The notes under the pieces are model-generated. The model worked only from the letters and a program-made list of their open reading frames with translations. It ran no database searches and was not told the origin of the DNA. A program made the position numbers and the translations under genes. DNA of 62,569 bases, taken from Pseudomonadota bacterium. Lineage in GTDB: Bacteria; Pseudomonadota; Alphaproteobacteria; Caulobacterales; Caulobacteraceae. Positions 36,451 through 45,151 of the stretch are shown in pieces (positions within the stretch are counted from its first letter, which is position 1; each line of letters opens with the position of its first letter). Location: NCBI GenBank assembly GCA_963205005.1, contig CAUJHW010000050.1:1-62569 (forward strand), written 5' to 3'.

Positions 36451-37164
36451 ATGATCCGGCTGTTCGTTCCCCATGACCTCGCCCCCGGCGCGACCCTGGC
36501 GCTGGACGAAGGCCAGAGCCGCTACCTGTCGGCGGTGATGCGCCAGACGGTGGGCGACGCGGTGGCGGTGTTCAACGGCCGCGACGGCGAGTGGCGGGCC
36601 TCGATCGCCACCGTGGGCAAGCGGGTCGTCACGCTCACCGCACTCTCCCAGGCCCGGCCGCAGCACACCGGCCCGGACCTCGACCTTGTCATCGCCCTGG
36701 TGAAGCGGGGCCGGCTTGAAACCATCGTCGAGAAGGCCGCCGAGCTGGGCGCGCGCCGCGTGCGGCCAGTGGTCACCGAGCGCACCAACGCCGACCACAC
36801 CCGCGTCGAGCGCCTGCGGGCCATTGCCCTGGAGGCGTCGGAGCAGACCGGGCGGCTGGATGTGCCGGAGATCGCCGAGCCGGTGAAGCTGGCGCGGATG
36901 CTGGCGGACTGGGACCCTGCCCGCCGGCTGCTGTTCTGCGACGAGGCCGGCGACGCCGTCCCGGTGCTGGCGGCAGTGAAGGACGCCGGGCCCTGGGCGA
37001 TCCTGATCGGACCGGAGGGCGGCTTCTCGCCGGCGGAACGCGAGCAGCTGCGCGCGCTGCCCTACGCCACCCCCGCCACGCTGGGCCCGCGAATCCTGCG
37101 CGCCGACACCGCCGCCATCAGCGCGCTGACGCTCTGGCAGGCGGCTGTGGGCGACTGGACCTAG
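36451..37164 (+). CDS. rsmE: 16S rRNA (uracil-1498-N3)-methyltransferase
   Basis: 237 aa from ATG 36451. N-terminal PUA-like part (IRLFVPHDLAPGATLALDEGQSRYLSAVMRQTVGD) followed by the SPOUT fold: KRGRLETIVEKAAELGARRVRPVVTERTN, AILIGPEGGFSPAERE and LGPRILRADTAAISAL. All knot motifs are intact. It forms the usual alphaproteobacterial pair with gshA downstream, although a VOC gene on the opposite strand is inserted between them. Confidence 0.96.
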   Translation: MIRLFVPHDLAPGATLALDEGQSRYLSAVMRQTVGDAVAVFNGRDGEWRASIATVGKRVVTLTALSQARPQHTGPDLDLVIALVKRGRLETIVEKAAELGARRVRPVVTERTNADHTRVERLRAIALEASEQTGRLDVPEIAEPVKLARMLADWDPARRLLFCDEAGDAVPVLAAVKDAGPWAILIGPEGGFSPAEREQLRALPYATPATLGPRILRADTAAISALTLWQAAVGDWT

Positions 37165-37583
37165 TCCTCGCCGAAGACGCTGTCTTCCGGCGCGTCGGTG
37201 GGGCTTTCGAATTCCAGGTGATAGCCGTCCGGATCGTCGAAGCCGGCCAGCCACATGCCGTTGGCGACTTCCGGCGGCGGGGTGTCCATGCCGCGGGCCG
37301 CGGCCTGGGACCAGATCGCGGTGGCGTCCTCGCACTCGAGGTAGATCGTCACGCCCTCGCCGACCTGGCCGGCGGGCTTCCAGGCATCCTGGCCCTTGGG
37401 CTTGAACTGCTGCAGCCGCAGCGAGGCGCCGCCCAGCTTCAGCGTGCACCAGCGCAGGATGCCCCGGTCGTCCCAGCGCTTGTCGATCTCGAAGCCCAGC
37501 CCGTCGACGTAGAAGGCCAGCGAGGCCTTCATGTCGACGACCCGGAAATAGGGGACGGCGTCCTTCACGTTCGCGGCAGGCAT
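37161..37583 (-). CDS. VOC family protein (bleomycin resistance-like)
   Basis: 140 aa from ATG 37583 (MPAANVKDAVPYFRVVDMKASLAFYVDGLGFEI). Single VOC domain with VTIYLECEDATAIWSQAAARG and LAGFDDPDGYHLEFESPTD, the usual metal-site strands. Substrate unknown. Its stop overlaps that of rsmE by 4 bp, and it is divergent from gshA across 143 bp. Confidence 0.82.
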   Translation of the reverse strand: MPAANVKDAVPYFRVVDMKASLAFYVDGLGFEIDKRWDDRGILRWCTLKLGGASLRLQQFKPKGQDAWKPAGQVGEGVTIYLECEDATAIWSQAAARGMDTPPPEVANGMWLAGFDDPDGYHLEFESPTDAPEDSVFGED

Positions 37584-37726
37584 CGTCTCTCCAGTCGTCG
37601 GTTCGGTGACAGGGTAGACCACCCTTGAGCTTCGCGGAATTGCGCCCACCTATCCTAACGGCGTAAAGACGCGACCGCGCGGGCCCCAACCCGGCATAGC
37701 GGCGTTAAGGCCGGGGGAGAGAATTC

Positions 37727-39082
37727 ATGGCCGAAGCCGCTTGTGACGACCGTCCGCTGGTGTTCGAAGACCTGGTCCGCTGGATGGCTGAGGGCGGCAA
37801 GCCCGCCAGCGAGTGGCGCGTGGGCGCCGAGCACGAGAAGTTCGTCTTCCGCACGGCGGACCATTCGACGGTCCCCTATGGGCCGAACGGCATCAAGGCG
37901 CTGCTGGACGGCATGGTCCGGTTCGGCTGGAAGCCGGTCATGGAAGGCGAGAACGTCATCGCCCTTGAGCGCGGCCTGGCAAACGTCAGCCTGGAGCCGG
38001 GGGGCCAGTTCGAGCTGTCCGGCGCGCCGCTGGAGACCATCCATGACATCTGCGAGGAGACCGGGACCCACCTGACCGAGGTGAAGCAGGTCGCCGACGA
38101 GCTGGGCATCGGCTTCCTCGGGCTGGGCTTCGCGCCCACCTGGCGGCGCGACGAGATCCCGGTGATGCCCAAGGGCCGCTACAAGATCATGCGCGAGTAC
38201 ATGCCCAAGGTGGGCGGGCTCGGCCTCGACATGATGTTCCGCACCTGCACGGTGCAGGCCAACCTCGACTTCGCCGACGAGGCCGACATGGTGGCCAAGT
38301 TCCGCACGTCGCTGGCCCTGCAGCCGGTGGTCACGGCCCTGTTCGCCAACTCGCCGTTCATCGAGGGCAAGCCCTCGGGCTTCGTCTCCTCGCGGGCCAA
38401 CGTCTGGACCGACGTCGATCCGGACCGCACCGGTATGCTGGATTTCGTGTTCCGTGACGGGTTCAACTTCGAGGCCTACGCCCGCTACGCGCTCCAGGTG
38501 CCGATGTATTTCGTCAAGCGCGGCGATCGCTACATCGACGTGGCCGGGCGCTCGTTCCTCGACTTCATGGACGGCAAGCTGCCCGAACTGCCGGGCGAGC
38601 GACCCACCATCAAGGACTGGGCCGACCACACCACGACGATCTTCCCCGAGGTGCGACTGAAGAAGTACCTGGAAATGCGCGGCGCCGACGCCGGGCCCTG
38701 GAGCCGGCTGTGCGCCCTGCCGGCGCTGTGGATGGGGATCTTCTATGACGCCCCCGCGCTCGCCGCCGCCTGGGACCTCTGCAAGGACTGGAAGATCGAG
38801 GACCACGAGGGCCTGCGCGCCGACGTGGCCCGCCGTGGCCTGAAGGCCGAGATTTCCGGCCGCAAGGTGCAGGACGTGGCCAGGGACCTGCTGGTCATCG
38901 CCCGCTCGGGCCTGAAGAACCGCAACCGCCTGTCCGGCGGCATGGTCGACGAGACGGGCTACCTTTCGGAGCTGGACCAGATCGCCGACAGCGGCATCAC
39001 CCCGGCCGAGCGCCTGCTGGAACTCTATAACACCCGCTGGGCCGGCGACGCGGGCCGGGTGTTCGACGACTTCGCCTACTAG
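37727..39082 (+). CDS. gshA: Glutamate--cysteine ligase (plant/alphaproteobacterial type)
   Basis: 451 aa, ribosome site GGGGAGAG. Catalyses the first step of glutathione synthesis. Characteristic segments: WRVGAEHEKFVF, PGGQFELSGAPLETIHD, MFRTCTVQANLDFADEADM, FANSPFIEGKPSGFVSSRANVWTDVDPDRTGM and YIDVAGRSFLDFMDG. A perfect 12-bp-stem terminator follows 21 bp after the stop. Confidence 0.96.
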   Translation: MAEAACDDRPLVFEDLVRWMAEGGKPASEWRVGAEHEKFVFRTADHSTVPYGPNGIKALLDGMVRFGWKPVMEGENVIALERGLANVSLEPGGQFELSGAPLETIHDICEETGTHLTEVKQVADELGIGFLGLGFAPTWRRDEIPVMPKGRYKIMREYMPKVGGLGLDMMFRTCTVQANLDFADEADMVAKFRTSLALQPVVTALFANSPFIEGKPSGFVSSRANVWTDVDPDRTGMLDFVFRDGFNFEAYARYALQVPMYFVKRGDRYIDVAGRSFLDFMDGKLPELPGERPTIKDWADHTTTIFPEVRLKKYLEMRGADAGPWSRLCALPALWMGIFYDAPALAAAWDLCKDWKIEDHEGLRADVARRGLKAEISGRKVQDVARDLLVIARSGLKNRNRLSGGMVDETGYLSELDQIADSGITPAERLLELYNTRWAGDAGRVFDDFAY

Positions 39083-39103
39083 GACGATTCATCCGCGGGC
39101 GAG

Positions 39104-39142
39104 GGACGCGGGAGACTGAACTTCTCCCGCGTCCGGATTTTC
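39104..39142 (+). terminator. Intrinsic terminator after gshA
   Basis: Perfect 12-bp stem GGACGCGGGAGA (39104-39115) with TCTCCCGCGTCC (39123-39134), 7-nt loop, then GGATTTTC. Ends the gshA transcript. Confidence 0.8.
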
Positions 39143-39247
39143 GGGAACAGAGTTCTCCATTCAGCCTGATCTGCAGGCATCTTCGGTAATGATATTCCCC
39201 CGCAGCGCGTCATCCTGAGCCTCTGTTCAGGCTTGGGGCGGATCGCG

Positions 39248-39472
39248 ATGATCAAGGCGTTCACACAGCATCCGGAAACGGTCGGCGAGAGCTACTTCGA
39301 GCACCTGGGTTCGGCCTGGGGCTTTGCCGCGACCATGGCCGTGGCCGCCATGGCCTGCCTGCTGCATGGCCTGTTCCCCTTCGCCTTCCAGGCCTCGGGC
39401 AGCCGCCGCATCCGCGACCTTCACGAACGCATGGTCACGCACCGCACGGCCCACAGGACCGGTCGCCGCTAG
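39248..39472 (+). CDS. DUF6356 family small membrane protein
   Basis: 74 aa from ATG 39248. Starts MIKAFTQHPETVGESYFEHLGSAWGFAATMA, then one membrane helix (MACLLHGLFPFAFQASGS) and a basic tail (DLHERMVTHRTAHRTGRR). The pattern HPxxVGESYxEH with a later HGLFPF is the DUF6356 signature; function unknown. Ends just before the family B repeat. Confidence 0.85.
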   Translation: MIKAFTQHPETVGESYFEHLGSAWGFAATMAVAAMACLLHGLFPFAFQASGSRRIRDLHERMVTHRTAHRTGRR

Positions 39473-39479
39473 TCGCCGC

Positions 39480-39529
39480 ACCTCCCCGCCCGCGGGGGAG
39501 GTGGCGGCGAAGCCGGCGGAGGGGGTCTC
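39480..39529. repeat. Interspersed repeat, family B half-element (copy 3)
   Basis: C-run/G-run hairpin CCTCCCCGCCCGCGGGGGAGG followed by TGGCGGCGAAGCCGGCGGAGGGGG, matching the right-hand third of the two complete family B copies. It fills the gap between the convergent DUF6356 and M13 peptidase genes. Confidence 0.7.
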
Positions 39530-39532
39530 CGC

Positions 39533-41665
39533 CTACCAGATCTTCACGCGCTGCTCGGGCGGGACATAGAGCTTGTCGCCGGGCTGGACGTCCCAGGCGG
39601 CGTACCAGCCGGGCACGTTGCGGATCGTGCCGTTGACCCGGTAGTAGGCCGGCGAGTGAGGGTCGGTGACCACCTGCTGGCGCAGCGCTTCGTCACGGGC
39701 CTTCTCGCGCCACACCTGGGCCCAGCCGAGGAACACCCGCTGGTCGCCGGTCAGCCCGTCGATCACCGGCGCCGGGCGGCCCTTGAGCGAGGCGTGATAG
39801 GCGTCGAGGCCCAGCGAAAGGCCGCCGTTGTCGCCGATGTTCTCCCCCATGGTCAGGCCGCCCTGCACCTTGGCGCCGGGAAGCGGCTCGAAGGCCGAAT
39901 ACTGCGCGCCCAGCCGGTCGGCCTGGACCTTGAACTTCGAAGCGTCCTCGGCGGTCCACCAGTCGGTCAGCACGCCGTCGCCGTTGGATTTGCGGCCCTG
40001 GTCGTCGAAGCCGTGGCTGATCTCGTGGCCGATCACGCCGCCGATGCCGCCGTAGTTGATCGCCGGGTCCGCGTCGGGGTCGAAGAACGGCGGCTGCAGG
40101 ATCGCCGCCGGGAAGACGATCTCGTTGTTGGCGAAGTTGTAGTAGGCGTTGACCGTCTGCGGGGTCATGCCCCACTCGGCCTTGTCCACCGGGCCGTTGA
40201 GGCGCGCCACGCGGCGGTTCCAGTCGTAGACCGCGGCCCGGGTCACGTTGCCTTCCAGATCGTCGGGCTTGAAGGTCAGCGCCGAATAATCCTCCCACTT
40301 GTCGGGGTAGGCGATCTTCACGGTGAATTTCGACAGCTTTTCCAGCGCCTTGGCGCGGGTCTCGGGACCCATCCACTCCAGGGTCTCGATGCGGCCCTTG
40401 AGCGCGGTGCGGATGTCCCCGACCAGGGCGTCCATCTTCACCTTGGCTTCCGGCGGGAAGTAGCGGGCGACATAGACCCGGCCGACGGCTTCACCGATGT
40501 TGTTGTCCATGAAGGCGGCCGCCCGCTTCCAGCGCGCCTGCTGCTCGGGCTGGCCGGCCAGTTCCTTGCTGCGGAAAGCCCAGTTGGCGTCGACGAAGCG
40601 CTTGGAGAGATATGGGGCCGCGCCGTCGGTGACATGGAAGGCCTGCCAGGCCTTGAGGGTCTCCAGTGGTGTCTCGGCGTAGATCTTGGCGAACGGGCCG
40701 AAGGCGGTGTTGGTGGTGACGATGATCCGCTCGACCTTCGGCAGGCCGGTGGTCGCGAGATAGCGGTTCCAGTCGAAGCCGGGCGTCAGCGCATTCAGCT
40801 CGGCCGGGCTCATCGGATTGTAGGTCTTGTCGCGGTCGCGCCGCTGGATGCGGCTCCAGCTGGCCTCGGCCAGCCGGGTCTCGAAGGCGACGATGGCCTT
40901 GGCGTTCTCGGCCGGCTTCTCCCAGCCCGCCATGGTCAGCATCTGGGCGACATAGGCTTCGTACTTCGCCTTCTTCTCCGCGAAGCCAGGCTGGAGGTAA
41001 TAGTCCCGGTCCGGCAGGCCCAGGCCGCCGGAGCCGCTGGTCACCGCGTAGCGGGTGGGCGACTTGGCGTCGATGGTGATGCCTACCGGCAGGATGCTCG
41101 CATAGGGGGCCGTGTTGGCCCGGCCCATCAGGGCGGTGAAATCGTCCTTGGTCTTCACCTTGCGGATCCCCGCCAGCCAGGGGGCGAGCGGCTTGGCGTC
41201 GAGCTTCTCGAGCGTGGCCTCGTCCATGAACGACGCATAGCCCGCGGCGATCTTGGCGGCGTCGGGATCGGTCAGCTTGCCGGCGGCCGCGTCCTCGAGG
41301 ATCGCGTGCATGCGGTTTTCGCTGAGTTCGCGCAGCTTGTGGAAGTTGCCGTAGCGGACCCGGTCCGACGGAATTTCCGTCCGCTCGTCCCACTTGCCGT
41401 TGGCGAACTTGAAGAAGTCGTCACCCGGCTTCACCGCACGGTCCATGCCCGAGAGGTCGAAACCCCAGGTCCCGAACTTCGGCGAGTTCAGCGACGCGGT
41501 CGCCTCGCCGCCGGCCGGCGTATCGACGGCGGCGAACAGCAGTTCCATGTCGCAGGCCTCATCGGTGCAGGCGTGGTCCTCGTGCGCCGACGCTCCGTTG
41601 GCGGCGAACATCAGCGCGGCGGCCGCGCCGGCGGACAGCAGGATCTTGCGCGTCTCGGAAATCAT
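39533..41665 (-). CDS. M13 family (neprilysin-like) metallopeptidase
   Basis: 710 aa with an N-terminal signal peptide (ILLSAGAAAALMFAANGASA). The zinc site is GHEISHGFDDQGRKSNGDG (HExxH) with the third ligand in MGENIGDNGG. The N-terminal half has the M13_N pattern (GDDFFKFANGKWDERTEIP...). Substrates are small extracellular peptides. Start is well separated from the divergent thioredoxin gene (166 bp). Confidence 0.94.
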   Translation of the reverse strand: MISETRKILLSAGAAAALMFAANGASAHEDHACTDEACDMELLFAAVDTPAGGEATASLNSPKFGTWGFDLSGMDRAVKPGDDFFKFANGKWDERTEIPSDRVRYGNFHKLRELSENRMHAILEDAAAGKLTDPDAAKIAAGYASFMDEATLEKLDAKPLAPWLAGIRKVKTKDDFTALMGRANTAPYASILPVGITIDAKSPTRYAVTSGSGGLGLPDRDYYLQPGFAEKKAKYEAYVAQMLTMAGWEKPAENAKAIVAFETRLAEASWSRIQRRDRDKTYNPMSPAELNALTPGFDWNRYLATTGLPKVERIIVTTNTAFGPFAKIYAETPLETLKAWQAFHVTDGAAPYLSKRFVDANWAFRSKELAGQPEQQARWKRAAAFMDNNIGEAVGRVYVARYFPPEAKVKMDALVGDIRTALKGRIETLEWMGPETRAKALEKLSKFTVKIAYPDKWEDYSALTFKPDDLEGNVTRAAVYDWNRRVARLNGPVDKAEWGMTPQTVNAYYNFANNEIVFPAAILQPPFFDPDADPAINYGGIGGVIGHEISHGFDDQGRKSNGDGVLTDWWTAEDASKFKVQADRLGAQYSAFEPLPGAKVQGGLTMGENIGDNGGLSLGLDAYHASLKGRPAPVIDGLTGDQRVFLGWAQVWREKARDEALRQQVVTDPHSPAYYRVNGTIRNVPGWYAAWDVQPGDKLYVPPEQRVKIW

Positions 41666-41831
41666 GGGTCTTTTCTCAACGACTGGATCGGCCGGTTTCG
41701 ATGCGAAACCGCTTTGGCCGGCAACAAACGTGGAAAATCCATCCTGCGCAATGGGGGCGCGTGGAAGTCCATGGGGCTTGACCGGAACGCCCCGGCCCCC
41801 AACTAGGGCGTCGAAAGTTCAGGAGCCTGCC

Positions 41832-42344
41832 ATGGTCCGCCTTGCCGCCGCCGCCCTTCTCGCCTTCGCCGTGGCCGCGCCCGCCGCCGCCGCCCCGCCG
41901 CCGCGGGTGAGCATCAGCGACTATGCCCAGCTGAAGACGCCGCTGCCCTATCCCTACGACGAGACCGCCGACGCCACCGCCCAGGTCGACCGGGCCGCGG
42001 CCCGCGCCAAGGCCGGCAAGAAGCTTCTGCTCATCAAGATGGGCGGCAACTGGTGCGGCGACTGCCGGATCCTGCAGACCACCATGGATCTGCCGGAGAT
42101 GAAGGCCTTCCTGAACCGCCACTACGAGATGGTCAGCATCGACGTGGGTCATATGGACAAGAACCTGCAGGTCCCCGGCCGCTATGGCGTGAAGGACAAG
42201 CTGGAAGGCGTGCCGGCGATCCTCGTCGTCGATCCCGTCAGCAACAGGCAACTGGTCGCCCGCGCCGACGTCGCCGCCCTGGCCGACGCCCGCCACATGA
42301 GCCCGCAGGCCCTGGCCAACTGGCTGGCCAAGTACACGCACTAG
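41832..42344 (+). CDS. Secreted thioredoxin-like protein
   Basis: 170 aa from ATG 41832 with a Sec signal peptide. Redox motif GNWCGDCRIL (C75, C78) in a thioredoxin fold, followed by YGVKDKLEGVPAILVVDPVSNR containing the cis-proline. Active-site residues CGDC differ from the CPHC/CGPC of DsbA and thioredoxin. Probably a periplasmic disulfide reductase; partner unknown. Confidence 0.85.
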   Translation: MVRLAAAALLAFAVAAPAAAAPPPRVSISDYAQLKTPLPYPYDETADATAQVDRAAARAKAGKKLLLIKMGGNWCGDCRILQTTMDLPEMKAFLNRHYEMVSIDVGHMDKNLQVPGRYGVKDKLEGVPAILVVDPVSNRQLVARADVAALADARHMSPQALANWLAKYTH

Positions 42345-42370
42345 GGTCTCGAAGCGGCCCGGAGGGCCCA

Positions 42371-42456
42371 CCACGAACGACACAAAGAGCACGAAACCGC
42401 AGTTGAGATGCGGGATCGCGGCGCGCGCTGCGCCCCTTTCGTGCCCTTCGTGGTTC
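42371..42456. repeat. Inverted repeat with ACGAA/CACGAAA arms
   Basis: Imperfect arms at 42371-42396 and 42437-42456 (CCACGAA...CACGAAA against TTTCGTG...TTCGTGG). It lies in the 117-bp gap between the convergent thioredoxin-like and amidohydrolase genes and probably forms the shared transcript end. Confidence 0.65.
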
Positions 42457-42461
42457 CAGCC

Positions 42462-44096
42462 CTACTTCGCCTGGTAGACCACCTTGCCGTCCACGACCGT
42501 CAGAACGGCGTGGCCCTTGGGGATCTCGGCTTCCGGAGCGGTCATCAGGTCGACGGAGAAGGCCGAGAGATCGGCGATCTTGCCCGCTTCGATCGTGCCC
42601 AGGTCCTTCTCCGCGAACCGCGCATAGGCGGCGCTGGAGGTGAACAGCTTCAACGCCTCGGCCCGCGACAGCTTCTGGCCCGGGCGCCAGTCGGGGCCGG
42701 CGAAGCCGTTCAGGTCCTTGCGGGCCACGGCGGCGTAGTACTCGATCAGCGGCGCGCCGCGCTCGACCGGCGCATCCGAGCCGCCGACCACGCGGACGCC
42801 GGCGTCCAGCATGCCCTTCCAGGCATAGGCGCCGTCCAGGCGCGCGTCACCCAGGCGGGCGGGCGCGAAATGCAGGTCGCCGATGGCGTGGCTGGGCTGC
42901 ATCGAGGCGATGACGCCCAGCTTCGCGAACCGCGGAATGTCGACGGGCCGCACGATCTGCGAGTGCTCGATCCGCCAGCGCAGACCCTCGGCCTTCTGTT
43001 CCCCGTAGAGGTCCAGAATGATCGAATTGCCGCGGTCGCCGATGGCGTGGGTGGCGACCTGGATACCGGCCGCCTTCGCCTTCACCAGGGTGGCGCGGAT
43101 GGTGTCGGGCGGGGTGCGCACCAGGCCGGTGGTGTCCGGCGCGTCGGCGTAAGGCTCGAACAGCGCCGCGCCGCGCGATCCCAGCGCGCCGTCCTCGTAC
43201 ATCTTGATGGCGCGGGTGGTGATCCGGCCGTCCTTCGTCGCCCGGGGTCCCGAGGCGAACAGCGGGCCGGCCTCGTCGGCCTCGACCGCGTTGTAGACCC
43301 GAAGGGTCGCCTTGCCCTGGGCGTCCATGGTTTCCAGCAGGCCCACGTCGTCCCAGTCGACGCTCATGGAATGGACGCCGGTCCAGCCGTAGGCTGTCTC
43401 GACCCGGAAGGCCGCCTCGAAGGCGGCGCGGCGATCGGCTTCGGTGGGCGCGGTCTGCAGCTTGCGGGCCAGCGCCATGGCATTGTCCACCAGCATGCCG
43501 GTGAGCTTGCCGTCCGGGCCCTTCAGGATCGCGCCGCCGGTCGGGACCGGGGTGGTCTCGTCGATCCCGGCGGCTTTCAGAGCGGCCGTGTTGGCGACCA
43601 GCGCGTGGCCGTCGGCGCGGACCAGCAGCACCGGCTGGTCCGGCGCGACGGGATCGATGTCCGAGCGCTGCAGGAAGCGGCCCTCCGGCCAGCCCGTCTC
43701 GATCCAGCCGCGTCCGATCACCGTCCCGCCCGGCTTGTGCTCGGCCAGGTAGGCCTTGACCCGGGCGATCGCTTCGGCGGCCGATTTCGAGCCTTCAAGG
43801 TTCAGGGAGAGTTCGCGTTCGCCGATCCCGCGCAGGTGGGCGTGGCTGTCGGTGAAGCCTGGGAACAGGGCCGCGCCCTTGAGGTCGATCACCTGGGTCT
43901 TCGGACCGACCTGGGCCTGCGCGGCGGCCCGGCCGCCCACGAAGACGATGCGCCCGGCGGACACCGCCACGGCCTCGGCCTTTTCGGGGGATGCGCCGGT
44001 GTAGACCGGGCCCCCCCAGATCACGAGTTCCGCGGGCGCAGCGGCGGCGGGGCCGGCGAGGAGAACGGCGGCGGCGAAGGCAAGGGTGCGAGTCAT
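42462..44096 (-). CDS. Secreted YtcJ-like amidohydrolase
   Basis: 544 aa with a signal peptide (MTRTLAFAAAVLLAGPAAAA). Metal-dependent hydrolase of the YtcJ group: LFPGFTDSHAHLRGIG (HxH), GWIETGWPEGRFLQRSDIDPVAPDQPV, HSMSVDWDDVGLLETMD, GIQVATHAIGDRGN, RIEHSQIV and VVGGSDAPVERGAPL (catalytic Asp region). Hydrolyses amide or related bonds of an unknown secreted or imported compound. Confidence 0.9.
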   Translation of the reverse strand: MTRTLAFAAAVLLAGPAAAAPAELVIWGGPVYTGASPEKAEAVAVSAGRIVFVGGRAAAQAQVGPKTQVIDLKGAALFPGFTDSHAHLRGIGERELSLNLEGSKSAAEAIARVKAYLAEHKPGGTVIGRGWIETGWPEGRFLQRSDIDPVAPDQPVLLVRADGHALVANTAALKAAGIDETTPVPTGGAILKGPDGKLTGMLVDNAMALARKLQTAPTEADRRAAFEAAFRVETAYGWTGVHSMSVDWDDVGLLETMDAQGKATLRVYNAVEADEAGPLFASGPRATKDGRITTRAIKMYEDGALGSRGAALFEPYADAPDTTGLVRTPPDTIRATLVKAKAAGIQVATHAIGDRGNSIILDLYGEQKAEGLRWRIEHSQIVRPVDIPRFAKLGVIASMQPSHAIGDLHFAPARLGDARLDGAYAWKGMLDAGVRVVGGSDAPVERGAPLIEYYAAVARKDLNGFAGPDWRPGQKLSRAEALKLFTSSAAYARFAEKDLGTIEAGKIADLSAFSVDLMTAPEAEIPKGHAVLTVVDGKVVYQAK

Positions 44097-44151
44097 GTGG
44101 CGACGCTAGCCGCGCTGCCCGCCCGCCGCCAGAGCGGGCATGCCTGGAACC

Positions 44152-44328
44152 TCAGTGCTCGGTGTCGGAGCCCACGGCGTGCTCATAAACTGCCTTCGCC
44201 GTGCCCGCGATCGTGCTGGCGGCGGTCCGCAGGGCGGCCTCGCCCACATAGGTCTCGGCGGTCTCGGACAGCGCGAACAGTTCCTCGGCCACCGCGGCCA
44301 GCTTCACATAGACGTCCCGGTCGTTCAT
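44152..44328 (-). CDS. Hypothetical 58-aa protein
   Basis: ATG at 44328, stop at 44152. The product starts MNDRDVYVKLAAVAEELFAL and continues as regular amphipathic helix (SETAETYVGEAALRTAAS, then AGTAKAVYEHAVG). Codon use matches its neighbours, and nothing else explains this 320-bp gap between the amidohydrolase and the RcnB-like gene. Family not recognised. The rest of the gap (44329-44417) shows nothing. Confidence 0.7.
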   Translation of the reverse strand: MNDRDVYVKLAAVAEELFALSETAETYVGEAALRTAASTIAGTAKAVYEHAVGSDTEH

Positions 44329-44417
44329 GGGGGCAACACTCCGTGCCGCCTATCTCCACCGGTTCGCGGGCGCGCGCCAGCGCTGCCCGCGAGAGTTTTC
44401 CGCCTGGGCGGCCGGGC

Positions 44418-44960
44418 CTAGTAGCCGTTGAGGATCACGTTCGCGATCAGGCCCGTGGCCATGGCCATCAGCACGAAGTTGCCGTCCGCATAGACCCAGC
44501 GATGGCCGCGCGGCGGCGCCGACAGGCCGTAGTAGTAGGGGTCCTGAACGTAGTAGCCGCGGTAGGACCTCGGCACATAGGCCCCGCGACGCCAGGCGTG
44601 GCCCTGCACCCTCGGATGGTAGCCGTAGCCGGGCGCGTACCAGTAGCCGGAGCGCGAGCCCCGGAACGAGCTCCATTCCGGGCGGCCGCGCCACGAATCG
44701 GTGCGGCGACGGTCGTAGCGCAGCTCGCGCTGACCCTGGCGGACCTCGTCCCGGCCCCGGTTCAGCTTCTCCCGCTCGCGTCCGGTGACCACGCCGTCGC
44801 GGCGGGCGTCGCGGCGGTCTTCCTTCAGGTCCTTGCGGTCCTCGCGAACGTCCCGCCGGTCCTCACGCATCTCCCGCCGGTCGTGGCCGGGCTGGGCGGA
44901 GGCGGTGAGCGGTGATCCGACGGCGGCCACGGCGAGGGCGGCGTAGAGCAGGTGTCTCAT
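44418..44960 (-). CDS. RcnB-like periplasmic protein
   Basis: 180 aa from ATG 44960 (AAGGA ribosome site). Signal peptide to about residue 22, then a highly charged Arg/Asp repeat ([20 protein letters not shown]), a Tyr/Gly/Arg-rich middle ([19 protein letters not shown]), and the C-terminal RcnB-type [26 protein letters not shown]. RcnB controls nickel/cobalt homeostasis in E. coli; many such homologues have no proven metal link. Confidence 0.85.
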   Translation of the reverse strand: MRHLLYAALAVAAVGSPLTASAQPGHDRREMREDRRDVREDRKDLKEDRRDARRDGVVTGREREKLNRGRDEVRQGQRELRYDRRRTDSWRGRPEWSSFRGSRSGYWYAPGYGYHPRVQGHAWRRGAYVPRSYRGYYVQDPYYYGLSAPPRGHRWVYADGNFVLMAMATGLIANVILNGY

Positions 44961-45151
44961 GTGGATTCCTTCTGGCGGCATCCCGCCGGTCCGCGACGCG
45001 GCGCGACCGCTCGTGGTCAGGGCGGAACCCGTGCGGGGCGGTTCGGTTCACGCCCCGGGGAAAATTCATCCGCAATGCCAACAATGGCGCGGGGATTGCA
45101 GAGAGCCCTTGCAAGCCGGCTCAAGGCCGGGGAGTAGTCAAACAGCGCGTG

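Noticed and set aside
39656..41806. Plus-strand open frame of about 716 codons antisense to the M13 peptidase
   Set aside because: No family motifs; the minus strand encodes a complete M13 peptidase with HExxH.
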